Positions 36,601 through 43,511 of a stretch of 64,000 nucleotides of DNA are shown here, piece by piece. Location: contig JAHCIA010000001.1 of NCBI GenBank assembly GCA_026129465.1, forward strand, positions 2,617,964 to 2,681,963. The letters are read 5' to 3'. Source of the stretch: Flavobacteriales bacterium. GTDB taxonomy: Bacteria; Bacteroidota; Bacteroidia; Flavobacteriales_F; PHOS-HE28. Each line of letters starts with the position of its first letter. Within the stretch, counting starts at the first letter, position 1. Made by a program: the position numbers and the translations under genes. The notes beneath the pieces are model-generated. The model saw nothing but the letters and a program-made list of their open reading frames with translations. It made no database searches and had not been told where the DNA came from.

Positions 36601-36787
36601 CGATGCGGCCATGCACTTCTTCTTCGACCGCCTGCCACCGGGGCGCCATGTGCTGGAGTACGACCTGCGCGTGACCCATGCCGGCGACATGCACCATGGC
36701 GTGGCCACGGTGCGGTGCATGTACGCGCCGGAATTCGGGGCCAACAGCGCGGGCATGCGTTTGAAGGTGCTGCCTGGCAGGCCCTGA
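30662..36787 (+). CDS. Alpha-2-macroglobulin family lipoprotein with thioester motif
   Basis: 2041 residues from the ATG that opens a lipoprotein-like signal (RLIALFAVALSGSC). The MG2 signature DRAIYRPGQDIHFKGIV lies near residue 635. The bacterial macroglobulin stretch TGFFFPDLLTDADGEVVLRFTMPEALTRW-type sequence lies near 1270. The thioester motif is present as C1491-A-E-Q1494 within MEFPHACAEQIFSRFYAN, followed by an alpha-helical thioester domain and a C-terminal MG10-like domain. Family members act as broad protease traps in the periplasm or on the surface. Penicillin-binding protein 1C, the usual partner, is not adjacent. The stop is 20 bp before the next lipoprotein gene. Confidence 0.9.
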   Translation: MRSSSLAVRLIALFAVALSGSCVSHKEVITADRPADPRWTRMDSLVGKGLYASARELADSLRTEAQRSGDWRTEFRAWMSAARSRLATGDGMGAVLADMEGRLRELSDSTRPPLRESELAEGIWREEDRGHVPLRQLLHSALGQAYWEHYQQWRWQVLERTPTDQVGEPAEIDTWDQRMYMRRITAHYRASLIPADTLAWIPAAELRELLIEEVSAPSPLFPKDPWTRSGSMDEPSLLDLLARRALAVLRNTETRITSPLDPFRITDPRAFDLFEYFADRIILHQDTLAWELQAMRAMQVMEQGHLRDDDPEALTYATLDRLAFVHERAAIEGHDSLYADALERLRQRVRRVPAFSEATVHLARWRAQRGTLYDPLIGDAWKEERRKAVTLCDEAIAAWPNSFGARNAEALKARLLAPDLQLRTEQAVSPGAPFRALLGYTNLERVHLRVVKDPAGPLDEARHGPVLEQQLLLARPVAAWHVDPPDDGDLSPHHVELPIAGLPLGRYVLIACDADGFRHGVDRIAHAAFQVTGLAMADRAHGTSAEVVVVDRITGSPKQGARVTAWMRTREQGAQRWRMAGTWNTDADGIVRATLGDDQGNMRWSVVDGADECYSGHRWVFPWSSGPDADSLRTFLFTDRAIYRPGQDIHFKGIVTVARGGTTVTKAGHATALVVYDANGQQVDSIPVTTDAHGAFHGRTRAPAGLAGTMRLEERTGSQWVRVEEYKRPSFEVRFDTAAVEARLDAPVRLSGSAATYAGVPLDDAHVRFTVRRSTRMPWWSRGWFPGSGRPEEVATGTTRTDAQGMFAWVFTPRSDPRFTGPYAPIHSYTITAEVTAQGGETRQGETVVHAGKWGSEIDLDNLEALDRSTVDSLPIAVRDLAGRVLDRSIDVRIERLVPPRGAPRPPRPWPRPDRLLPGQEPDPRDIDPVDAEADSTLLDLRGWRSGRGAIPLPGIRDWYVGGYRITIRTADGSGDTLEVRQHFTVFDPGVERSGFAQEAISIRPMRTRAGPGDHAEWLIGTTTPYARVLMQVEREGHIAVTRWFMLRNEQQLVRIPVQEDDLGGFAVHFLAMHQGHAVNSTQVVEVPWDNKELQVEWMRFRDRTMPGAEEEWRLRITGPAREQVAAQVLAAMYDASLDQFVPHAFHMFQWPAYQVRKGWQRVEPIGVRHAIRMHRPDDLPRDTLRTWPEIDIRWSWWSDEGSVFDRIFGGNMRGAGGPGDEGQPMEGDSGSLEMAQAGTPVEQDKPVAGSEPLPAPWRSDFRETGFFFPDLLTDADGEVVLRFTMPEALTRWRILGLAHTPDLKLAAFEREVVTSKPMMVMPNLPRSLRESDRITLTARIDVLEGDTLEGKARLRLIDPQSGKSIEGLVGLAIQEQPFTAAPGASAVVAWNVAVMPGLEAVSIRMEARADGHADGEEHMLPVLSDRVLVTNSLPMSWPGKGVRIFESPALLASGSSPTLRHEGLMLEVTPNPAWQAVQALPYMMEFPHACAEQIFSRFYANALAAHVTRERPAIRKVFDAWRETAITGGPDAFLAALEKNPMLKGIVLEETPWVAQAKDDGERRKRIALLFDLERMAAEQDRAARELRDMQLADGSWPWFSGMGASRWVTQHIVAGFGHLQRTSAADLRHRGEIDRMVDRARDWLGKELVRDHRRRERELDRAERETYLPRYDELHLLYARGFLEGGFDLPEIAAAARYLRERAAAQWTRYGLQEQAMLALILHRAGDHTTARDILASLKERSTRNDEFGMYWKSFKPGMDRQQFPTETFALLIEAFHEAGRDSAAVDGLRHHLLTLKRSTDWGTTTATAAAVHALLLTGPDLLEESTLPLVDVGGERVKFDAAQAGTGHLEKHWDGDRVKPGMGRIRIEKLEEGPMWAALHWRYLEKMDALSPAGGPFSVERSLHLREGGAGGTRLVPLAEARPLVPGDRLTVRVVLVTDRWLDHVHLKDLRAAGLEPVEVLSGAHGQGGTTHYRSIRDAAMHFFFDRLPPGRHVLEYDLRVTHAGDMHHGVATVRCMYAPEFGANSAGMRLKVLPGRP

Positions 36788-36807
36788 CCCACCTAACTTC
36801 GCAGGCC

Positions 36808-37338
36808 ATGCGTGCCTTGATCATCATCCCCTTGCTGCTGCTCGCCGCCTGTGGCGATGGCAAACGCGAAGCGGCCCAGCGCCTCGCCGAGATGGAGGCG
36901 GAGAACGCGAAGCAGGAGTACCTGCTGGACCTCCAGGCTTTCGACCTGCCTCTGGTGGTATCCCTGCCCGAGGTCATCGATCCCGGCGCGGACTCCACCT
37001 ATGCCAAGGCGAAATGGAACGAGGAGTTCGGCCATCTGCGGGTAACGGCCGGGCCCCGTTTCGCGATCACCATCACCGAGGATGATGGCGACGTCGCACG
37101 ACTCAAGGCCGACCTGGAACGCGACATGCTCCGCAAGCACAGCATCCTGGAGGAAGGTCCCGATCTGCTGGTCTACCGGCAGGAGTATCCGGATGATGCC
37201 CTGGTCTTCGTCCACTTCTACCAAGTGGTCGAAGCCGATGGCCGCCGCTTCGTGGTGGAAAGCGCCGGAGATGGCCGCTTCAACGAGGCCGATGTGGCGT
37301 TCATGGTGCGATCGGTCCGTCCCAACATTCCGCTTTGA
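36808..37338 (+). CDS. Small lipoprotein, unknown function
   Basis: 176 residues with a lipoprotein signal (MRALIIIPLLLLAACGDGK, lipobox LAAC). A short coiled coil follows (REAAQRLAEMEAENAKQEYLL), then a globular domain with alternating strands (FAITITEDDGDVARLKADLE, LLVYRQEYPDDALVFVHFYQ). No named family was recognised; similar lipoproteins are frequent in Bacteroidota. A TAACTTCG box ends 6 bp before the ATG. It starts 20 bp after the macroglobulin gene and precedes the DUF1684 gene by 4 bp, so it is likely part of a transcription unit. Confidence 0.7.
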   Translation: MRALIIIPLLLLAACGDGKREAAQRLAEMEAENAKQEYLLDLQAFDLPLVVSLPEVIDPGADSTYAKAKWNEEFGHLRVTAGPRFAITITEDDGDVARLKADLERDMLRKHSILEEGPDLLVYRQEYPDDALVFVHFYQVVEADGRRFVVESAGDGRFNEADVAFMVRSVRPNIPL

Positions 37339-37342
37339 TCCC

Positions 37343-37948
37343 ATGGTGCGCCTTGCCATCGTAGCGTTCCTGGCCTTGTGCTGCCACCCGGGATGGTCCC
37401 AGCAGGATCCGGCCTGGGCCAGGCGTGTGAATGATTTCTGGGCCTCCCAGGACGCCCGCTTCAAGGACCCGCGCAGCACGCCGCTTCCCGCGGAAGACCT
37501 CAAGACCTTCAAGACCATCGACCGATATGCGCCGGATGCGCGCTACCGTGTCACGGCCCGATTCACCTCCCGCCAGGGGCCTGACTTCGTCATGCCCACC
37601 ACCGGCCCCAAGCAACCGATCTACCGCAGCATCGGCTACCTCTCCTTCACCGTGGATGGCAGGACCTGCCGGCTGAATGTCTACCAGAACCAGGATGCGT
37701 TGAAGGACCCGCGCTATGCCGACCACCTCTTCGTCCCCTTCACCGACCTGTCCAACGGGGAGAGCACCTATGGCGGCGGTCGTTACATCGACCTCAGTGG
37801 TCCCTTGGGCGCTTCGGTGGAGTTGGACTTCAACGTGGCCTACAACCCTTTGTGCGCCTACGGCACCGGCTACAGTTGCCCAATTCCGCCCAAGGAGAAC
37901 CACCTGAAGGTGCCGATCCATGCTGGAGCGCGGTACAAGGGCCATTGA
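37343..37948 (+). CDS. DUF1684 domain secreted protein
   Basis: 201 residues with a signal peptide (MVRLAIVAFLALCCHPGWSQ). It matches DUF1684: WARRVNDFWASQDARFKDPRSTPL near the start, YLSFTVDGRTCRLNVYQ in the middle, and the end YIDLSGPLGASVELDFNVAYNPLCAYGTGYSCPIPPKEN. Function is unknown; the domain is widespread in Bacteroidota and Actinobacteria. It is 4 bp downstream of the small lipoprotein gene. Confidence 0.88.
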   Translation: MVRLAIVAFLALCCHPGWSQQDPAWARRVNDFWASQDARFKDPRSTPLPAEDLKTFKTIDRYAPDARYRVTARFTSRQGPDFVMPTTGPKQPIYRSIGYLSFTVDGRTCRLNVYQNQDALKDPRYADHLFVPFTDLSNGESTYGGGRYIDLSGPLGASVELDFNVAYNPLCAYGTGYSCPIPPKENHLKVPIHAGARYKGH

Positions 37949-38094
37949 CAAGGACGAGCGTTCGTCGATAGATTTGTGGCGTTGGTCGATGATATTGCCA
38001 CTCGATCTCTCTTGTACCGCTCGCGCCCCACACACCGCTGGGAAAAGCCGCCCCGAGGCCTTATCCTTGCCCTTCATTTTTCCGTAGAGCAGCC

Positions 38095-38883
38095 ATGCGT
38101 TCGCCGATCCTCCTCCTCGCCGCGCTCCTCACCTTGGTGACCCATGCTGGCACCATCGTGATCGAAGGCAACTACCAGGGCCGCAACATCTTCATCCAGA
38201 ACCCCTTCTCCGAAGCGGGGGTGGGTTTCTGCGTGTTCGAGGTGACGGTGAACGACCAGATCGCCACCGATGAGATCAATTCGAGCGCCTTTGAGATCGA
38301 CATGAACAACTTCGGTCTGAAGATGGGCGACCCGGTGGTGGTGAAGATCCGCCACAAGGACGGCTGCACGCCCGTGGTGCTCAATCCCGAAGTGCTGCGC
38401 CCGCGCAGCACCTTCGACATCGTGAAGCAATCCATCTCCAGCGATGGCGTCTATTCCTGGACGGCGACCAACGAGACCGGCGAGCTGCCCTACATCGTGG
38501 AGCAGAAGCGTTGGAACAAATGGGTGAAGGCCGGTGAAGTGATCGGCAAGGGCCGGCCCGGCGAGCACACCTACACGTTCCAGGTGACGCCGCACAGCGG
38601 GGAGAACATCTTCCGCGTGAAGCAGGTGGACCTCACCCGTCGCGCGCGCATCAGCGAGAGCGTCACCTACACCGACCCGAGCGTGGCCACCGTGACCTGG
38701 GGACCGCAGAAGCCCAAGGAGGAGATCGTCTTCAGCGGAAACACCATGTTCGAGATCTACGACGAGTATGGCAACATCGTGAAGCGCGGCACCGCCACAC
38801 GCGTGGAGGTGGCCAGCCTGAAGCGCGGCACCTATTACCTCAACTACGACAACAAGACCGGCGAGACCTTCATCAAGCGTTGA
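38095..38883 (+). CDS. Exported protein with short T9SS-like C-terminus
   Basis: 262 residues. A signal peptide (MRSPILLLAALLTLVTHAG) is followed by beta-rich sequence with aromatic residues. The last 45 residues (MFEIYDEYGNIVKRGTATRV to YLNYDNKTGETFIKR) resemble a shortened type A T9SS sorting domain: a 'D-x-x-G' turn, the K-R-G-T-Y-Y strand, and a terminal lysine/arginine. No enzymatic motif is visible. A strong terminator follows 22 bp after the stop. Confidence 0.75.
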   Translation: MRSPILLLAALLTLVTHAGTIVIEGNYQGRNIFIQNPFSEAGVGFCVFEVTVNDQIATDEINSSAFEIDMNNFGLKMGDPVVVKIRHKDGCTPVVLNPEVLRPRSTFDIVKQSISSDGVYSWTATNETGELPYIVEQKRWNKWVKAGEVIGKGRPGEHTYTFQVTPHSGENIFRVKQVDLTRRARISESVTYTDPSVATVTWGPQKPKEEIVFSGNTMFEIYDEYGNIVKRGTATRVEVASLKRGTYYLNYDNKTGETFIKR

Positions 38884-38904
38884 TGGTCCCGCCAGCGAAC
38901 AAGG

Positions 38905-38936
38905 AAGCCCTCCATTCACGGAGGGCTTTTCTTTTT
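38905..38936 (+). terminator. Rho-independent terminator
   Basis: A perfect 9-bp stem AAGCCCTCC / GGAGGGCTT with a 6-nt loop, followed by a T-rich run (TTCTTTTT). It lies just after the exported protein gene and before the methylmalonyl-CoA epimerase gene. Confidence 0.9.
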
Positions 38937-38965
38937 GATGAGGGCCTCTTGACGACCTTCGCACC

Positions 38966-39388
38966 ATGATGATCCGCGTGGAACACATCGGCATCGCCGT
39001 GAAGGACCTGGAGGCCGCCGAGGAACTCTACACCAGGCTGTTGGGTGAAGGACCCTACAAGCGCGAGGAGGTCGCAAGTGAGGGGGTGGTCACCTCCTTC
39101 TTCCGCACCGGACCCAACAAGATCGAGTTGCTGGAAAGCACCCGACCCGACGGACCCATCGCCAAGGCCATCGAGAAGCGCGGCGAAGGCATCCACCACA
39201 TCGCTTTCGAGGTGGCCGACATCCGGGCCGAAATGGCGCGGTTGAAGGCCGAAGGCTTTGTGCTCCTCAACGAGGAACCCAAGCCCGGTGCCGACAACAA
39301 GCTCGTGTGTTTCGTGCACCCGAAGAGCGCGGGCGGGGTGCTGGTGGAGCTTTGCCAGCAGCGCGTAGCAACGGAGATCGACGGCTGA
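38966..39388 (+). CDS. mce: Methylmalonyl-CoA epimerase
   Basis: 140 residues, VOC/glyoxalase fold. Typical segments are MIRVEHIGIAVKDLEAAEELYTRLLG, IELLESTRPDGPIAKAIEKRGEGIHHIAFEV and the C-terminal HPKSAGGVLVELCQ. The conserved metal ligands (H in VEHIGIAV, H in HHIAFEV, E in LVELCQ) are present. The enzyme interconverts (2S)- and (2R)-methylmalonyl-CoA in the propionate/succinyl-CoA route. Methylmalonyl-CoA mutase is not in the window. A GACCTTCG-like box ends 4 bp before the ATG. Confidence 0.93.
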   Translation: MMIRVEHIGIAVKDLEAAEELYTRLLGEGPYKREEVASEGVVTSFFRTGPNKIELLESTRPDGPIAKAIEKRGEGIHHIAFEVADIRAEMARLKAEGFVLLNEEPKPGADNKLVCFVHPKSAGGVLVELCQQRVATEIDG

Positions 39389-39408
39389 CCGGGTCCCGGT
39401 CCAGTTCT

Positions 39409-40047
39409 TCAGGCGATCAGACCAAGCCTGCGGGAAAGGCCGATGACATCTTCCTGTGCAAGCACGAGATGTTCGGCGTTCAGTCCCGCTTTGCGGGCGC
39501 CCTCCACATGCTGGATGGAGTCGTCGATGAACAAGGTGCGGCCGGGATCGGCATCATGCGCCGTGATCACATGGTGGAAGATCTCCGCATCAGGCTTGCG
39601 CATGCCCAGCTCACAGCTGTAATAGGCGCCATGGAAGCGGCCTTTGAAGTCCCTGATGCCGAGATCGCGCCGGATGATGGCCTCGAAAGCGGGCACGTGG
39701 ATGGCGTTGGTGTTGCTCAGCAGCAGCAGCCGGTAACGACCCCTCAGGGCCTCCACCAGTGCCATGCGCTCCGGCGGGATGGTGCCGAGCATGGCGTTCC
39801 AGCAAAGGTCGATCGCGTCATCATCCAGTCCGGCCCCGATGAGTTCCCTGACCTCATCGCGGAAGCCTGCCGGTGAAAGGAAACCCTTCTCGAAGCGATC
39901 GAAGAGGTCGGTCTGTTTCGCCTTGGAATAGGAGCGCTCGAAGTCCGGTGCTCCGTATCGTGTGAACGCGCGTGAGGTGGCGGCATAGTCCACGTCGATG
40001 AGCACGCCACCGAGGTCGAGGATCAGCGTGTCGATGCCGTGGTACAC
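39409..40047 (-). CDS. HAD family hydrolase
   Basis: 212 residues. HAD motif I is LILDLGGVLIDVDY (nucleophile D in the LDLGG context), motif II LLLLSNTNAIH, motif III K in ELGMRKPDAEIF, and motif IV FIDDSIQHVEGA. This is the YihX/haloacid dehalogenase-like subclass, which includes sugar-phosphate phosphatases. The substrate cannot be read from sequence. It starts 7 bp after the stop of the serine hydrolase gene, so it is last in a likely three-gene unit. Confidence 0.88.
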   Translation of the reverse strand: MYHGIDTLILDLGGVLIDVDYAATSRAFTRYGAPDFERSYSKAKQTDLFDRFEKGFLSPAGFRDEVRELIGAGLDDDAIDLCWNAMLGTIPPERMALVEALRGRYRLLLLSNTNAIHVPAFEAIIRRDLGIRDFKGRFHGAYYSCELGMRKPDAEIFHHVITAHDADPGRTLFIDDSIQHVEGARKAGLNAEHLVLAQEDVIGLSRRLGLIA

Positions 40048-40054
40048 GATGCGA

Positions 40055-41524
40055 TCAGGGCAGTTTCAAGTGATACGTGCGTCCACTGGCGTCCGTGGCA
40101 CGCAGCAGGAGCAGGTTGTTGGTGCCAGGCAGCCAGGGCGCTTCATCATTGAGCGTCGCGCGTTCCACCAGACGCCCCGTGGCATCGAATGCTTCAAGTG
40201 TCGCCAAGCCTTCACCCGCCCATTCCACCAGGCGGCCGCGTGTGCGCAGTGGTGATGTCCATCCCGCATCCGGGATATCCGTGCTCAAGCAAGCTGGCCG
40301 GGCATGGGTGCCCAGCGCGGCGAACACTTCCTCCTCCACCCGGTAGAAGGCGCTGTTGACGCCGAACGTGTAGTTGTTGCCCGGGGTGTAGCCGTTGGTG
40401 ATGAACACCAGGCCGAAGCCTGTGGCGGGCTCCAGGTACAGGTCGCTGATCAGGCCGTAAGCCTCACCGGCATGGCCCAGCATGAGGATGCCCGGCAGCA
40501 CCACATCGCCCCCCGGGGTGGCCGTGATGCGATGCGCGCCCAGGCCCCACGAGCGGAACAGGCCGTAGTAGTTGTCGCCGTTGGTCCCGTTCCACTGCCA
40601 TTCATTGGCCACCATGGTGGCGTAGGTGCCGGGTTGCAGAATGGTCACACCGTCCACGGTGCCCTCGCCGTGCATGAGCCGAAGCACCTGCGCCAATTCC
40701 AGCGCACTGCAACGCAGACCGCCCTGTGGCGCGAAGTACAGGCCATTGCTGCCGATGATGTATCCGCTGAGGTTCGGGGCGGGTGGCATCACACCGCCGA
40801 AGTTGTCGGCCTGCGCGATGTTGTTGCGGTAGAGCGTGGCCAATTGGCCGATGTCGTCCAGGTCCTGGATGTTGAAGGAACCCTCGATGCCCATGGGAAG
40901 CAGGATGTGCTGCCGCATATACGCGTCGAACCGCTGGCCACTGTGGGCCTCGATCAGGGTGCCGACGATGCCGTAGGTGGCGTTGCTGTAGGTGAAATAG
41001 CTGCCGGGGGCCTCGGTGCGCCACATATTGGCCGTGTACCAGCTGCCGCCAGGCACCACCAGCTGGCTGATGGGCGGCGGTGGCGCATTGTTGTATGTGG
41101 CGGTGAGGAAGTTGGCATAGCCGGTGCCGTCCTGCAGGCTGGCCCGGTGGCTCAACAGCATGCGGTAGGTGATCGGCGTGTTCGGGTGGGAGGGATTGCG
41201 GAAGGTGAAGCCCAGCGCGGGTGACACGTCGTCGTCCAAGCTGAAGGCGCCCTGCTCGTGCAGTTTCATCAACCCCATGGCCGTCACCAATTTGCTGATG
41301 GAGGCGATGCGGAAGCGTGTATCGTCGGTGACCGGCAGGGCCGGTGAAAGGCGGCGCGATCCGTGGTGCACCACATCGGTCACCTGGTCGCCGCAGGTGG
41401 CCACCACGCTCATGCCGATGAGGCCGCGTTGCGTGGCGATGGCCATGAGATCCATGGGCAGGGTCTGCCCTTGGGCAAGCCATGTGGCCAGCGAAAGCAG
41501 GGCGGCAAGCAGGTGCTTGATCAT
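40055..41524 (-). CDS. Secreted serine hydrolase (beta-lactamase/PBP4b-like)
   Basis: 489 residues with a signal peptide (MIKHLLAALLSLATWLAQGQ). The class C beta-lactamase fold motifs are visible: S75-I-S-K78 in FRIASISKLVTAMGL, and YSN in SYFTYSNATYG. The last 80 residues (GRLVEWAGEGLATLEAFDATGRLVE to YHLKLP) look like a T9SS C-terminal domain. Family members hydrolyse D-amino-acid peptides or esters; true beta-lactam resistance cannot be inferred. It lies 22 bp downstream of the membrane protein gene. Confidence 0.85.
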   Translation of the reverse strand: MIKHLLAALLSLATWLAQGQTLPMDLMAIATQRGLIGMSVVATCGDQVTDVVHHGSRRLSPALPVTDDTRFRIASISKLVTAMGLMKLHEQGAFSLDDDVSPALGFTFRNPSHPNTPITYRMLLSHRASLQDGTGYANFLTATYNNAPPPPISQLVVPGGSWYTANMWRTEAPGSYFTYSNATYGIVGTLIEAHSGQRFDAYMRQHILLPMGIEGSFNIQDLDDIGQLATLYRNNIAQADNFGGVMPPAPNLSGYIIGSNGLYFAPQGGLRCSALELAQVLRLMHGEGTVDGVTILQPGTYATMVANEWQWNGTNGDNYYGLFRSWGLGAHRITATPGGDVVLPGILMLGHAGEAYGLISDLYLEPATGFGLVFITNGYTPGNNYTFGVNSAFYRVEEEVFAALGTHARPACLSTDIPDAGWTSPLRTRGRLVEWAGEGLATLEAFDATGRLVERATLNDEAPWLPGTNNLLLLRATDASGRTYHLKLP

Positions 41525-41546
41525 GCGGCCAAATTACGCGCGTGGC

Positions 41547-43328
41547 TCAGGGGCAAGGACGAACGGCGCGTATCGTGAGTTCGATATCGTCCAAATGGAC
41601 CTCGCCATCATGTGGCATCCACACATACCACGAGAGTTGCTCCCCGGGCCATGCCGCAGGCATGCGGAACGCATGACGCCAGGTGCGCCAACGCGTGGCA
41701 TGGGGCTGGTCGTTCAATCTGAAACGGTAGTACACCCGCACGTCACCCGGAACACCAAGCGTGGCCACCACCAGCGCCTCGTGGCTGCTTCCGCGGTACG
41801 GTTCACCCCGGCGTACACGGCCCTGCACTTGAAAGGCCCGGCCTGTGGGAAGCCCCTCCGGGCCGATGCGCAAGGTGGGTCCATAGGGCGATCCAACATC
41901 CAGGTGGAAATAGTCGCGCCCATCGACGGTCGATCTCCTGACGCCCTGCTCCCAGGGCGGCGCCAATGATGCGGGTGTGACCGAGGTGTACAGGATGGTG
42001 TCCATGCCGCAGGGGGCATAGGGTGGCGGCTCGAAGTTGCCTCCGAGGGCTCCGCGCCAGACATCGCCGGTGCGCAGGCGGATGGCACGCCACTTTTCGC
42101 GGTCCATATTGTAAGGATGAATGATGCCCACCGTGTATTGCCAGGACTGGAAAAGGGTGAGCGCGATGAAGGGGGACATGATCCAACGCAGCCGCCATGC
42201 GGAGGTCCGCCACCAGGAGTCGAACAGGGCCGATATCGCAACGGCCGCCACAGCGAGATGGTCCAGATAGGGACGCGGCCCGTAGCTGTCACCGTAATCC
42301 CAACTCCACCATGCGCTGGTGACATACACCAGGATGATGGCGTGCGATGCCACGCCACCAACCGCCCACGCCGATCGCCGCCACAATGGCCACAGGCCCA
42401 CGATGCCCATCAACAGCAGCGGCCAATGGAGGAAGAGCCCCTTTTGCGCGCCGAAAAGGCTCTTCCACACCTTCGGTTCGGCCCATAGGAAGCCTTCGCC
42501 AGCATATGGTCGAACGACCCATGCGCCAGCCTGCCACCACCAGGCCAGCGGCTGCAACAGGAGCAACAACGACATCACCAACACCGCAGGGACGAGCGCT
42601 CGCCTTCCGGCACCCGCCCACCAGGCGCCCAGCATCGGACCTGGCGACAGGAGAAGCAGGGGCAACGTGAGCAGCACTGCGCCATTCACCGGACGGATGA
42701 GCGACACCAAGGCCCACAGCGCCGCCGCCGCCACGGTCCATATCGCACTGTTGCGATGCCAAGCCCGCCAGGCGGCGAGCAGGAAACAGGCGATGGCGGC
42801 GAAGGCATAGGGGTGCGACATGGCGGGCGACATCACCGAGTGCTGTGCGAGTCCGGTACCTGCCAGGATGACCACCAGGGTCCAGGCCACGGGGATGTCA
42901 CCGAAGCCCATGTCCAGCAGCAAGCGACGCAAGGCCGCCAGGCCGAGGAGGCACCATGCGAGCGCGGCCAGGCTGATGGCGAGGGCATAGCGGCGTGCCA
43001 GGGGTTTGTCATCGCCGCCGAACAAGCGGCCGGCCCAATGCGCGGCGCCCACGAAGGGTGCCTGCATCAACGGTGCCCCCGCCATGTATTTGATCACTTC
43101 GCCCTGGCCCGCGGGGACCAGGTGGTCGGCGCGCATGGGATACACCTCGCGATCGCCCTGCCAGAGGAAGAGCGCATGGTAGGCGAAGTATCCGGCGCCA
43201 TCACTCCCGAGGGTCCCGCGCCAGGCCTGTCCATCATCGCCGGTGACACGCCAGCGCCAGGATGCCGCCACCAACAGTATGGCCGCCGCGATCAGGACCA
43301 TGCGCGATCGGCGGATGGAGCTGTCCAT
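41547..43328 (-). CDS. Multi-pass membrane protein, glycosyltransferase-like
   Basis: 593 residues from ATG; a TTG 9 bp upstream is possible. About ten membrane helices occupy residues 10-400, and a soluble beta-rich domain follows at the C-terminus (SPYGPTLRIGPEGLPTGRAF onward). The N-terminal loop after helix 1 contains GSDGAGYFAYHALFLW, a DG/D-type acidic motif in the position of the catalytic Asp of GT-C transferases (PMT/ArnT-like). This suggests a lipid-linked-sugar glycosyltransferase, but family assignment is tentative. It heads a likely unit with the serine hydrolase and HAD genes. Confidence 0.65.
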   Translation of the reverse strand: MDSSIRRSRMVLIAAAILLVAASWRWRVTGDDGQAWRGTLGSDGAGYFAYHALFLWQGDREVYPMRADHLVPAGQGEVIKYMAGAPLMQAPFVGAAHWAGRLFGGDDKPLARRYALAISLAALAWCLLGLAALRRLLLDMGFGDIPVAWTLVVILAGTGLAQHSVMSPAMSHPYAFAAIACFLLAAWRAWHRNSAIWTVAAAALWALVSLIRPVNGAVLLTLPLLLLSPGPMLGAWWAGAGRRALVPAVLVMSLLLLLQPLAWWWQAGAWVVRPYAGEGFLWAEPKVWKSLFGAQKGLFLHWPLLLMGIVGLWPLWRRSAWAVGGVASHAIILVYVTSAWWSWDYGDSYGPRPYLDHLAVAAVAISALFDSWWRTSAWRLRWIMSPFIALTLFQSWQYTVGIIHPYNMDREKWRAIRLRTGDVWRGALGGNFEPPPYAPCGMDTILYTSVTPASLAPPWEQGVRRSTVDGRDYFHLDVGSPYGPTLRIGPEGLPTGRAFQVQGRVRRGEPYRGSSHEALVVATLGVPGDVRVYYRFRLNDQPHATRWRTWRHAFRMPAAWPGEQLSWYVWMPHDGEVHLDDIELTIRAVRPCP

Positions 43329-43389
43329 GCCAGGCAAGTTATCCGTGCGATGATGAATGATGGCACCCCGTTACCTTCGCCCGCCACCG

Positions 43390-43462
43390 GGGCCTGTAGC
43401 TCAGCGGTCAGAGCAGGGGACTCATAATCCCTTGGTCGCAGGTTCAAATCCTGCCAGGCCCA
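43390..43462 (+). tRNA. tRNA with CAT anticodon (probably tRNA-Ile2, else Met)
   Basis: A complete 73-nt cloverleaf: acceptor GGGCCTG/CAGGCCC (43390-43396 with 43455-43461), D arm GCTC/GAGC, anticodon stem GGGGA/TCCCT around loop CTCATAA with CAT at 43423-43425, and T arm GCAGG/CCTGC. The discriminator is A; CCA is not encoded. The variable loop and stem context (CTTGGTCGC) resemble bacterial tRNA-Ile2, whose CAT wobble base is modified to lysidine, more than elongator tRNA-Met. Sequence alone does not settle this. galE starts 49 bp downstream. Confidence 0.93.
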
Positions 43463-43511
43463 CTGGATCCGGACCGGAGAAGCCGGCGAACGGACGAAAA
43501 GCAAGTTGGGC

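Noticed and set aside
43390..43462. Initiator tRNA-fMet
   Set aside because: The first acceptor pair G-C is standard and the anticodon stem lacks the three consecutive G-C pairs next to the loop that mark initiators. An elongator or Ile2 tRNA fits better.
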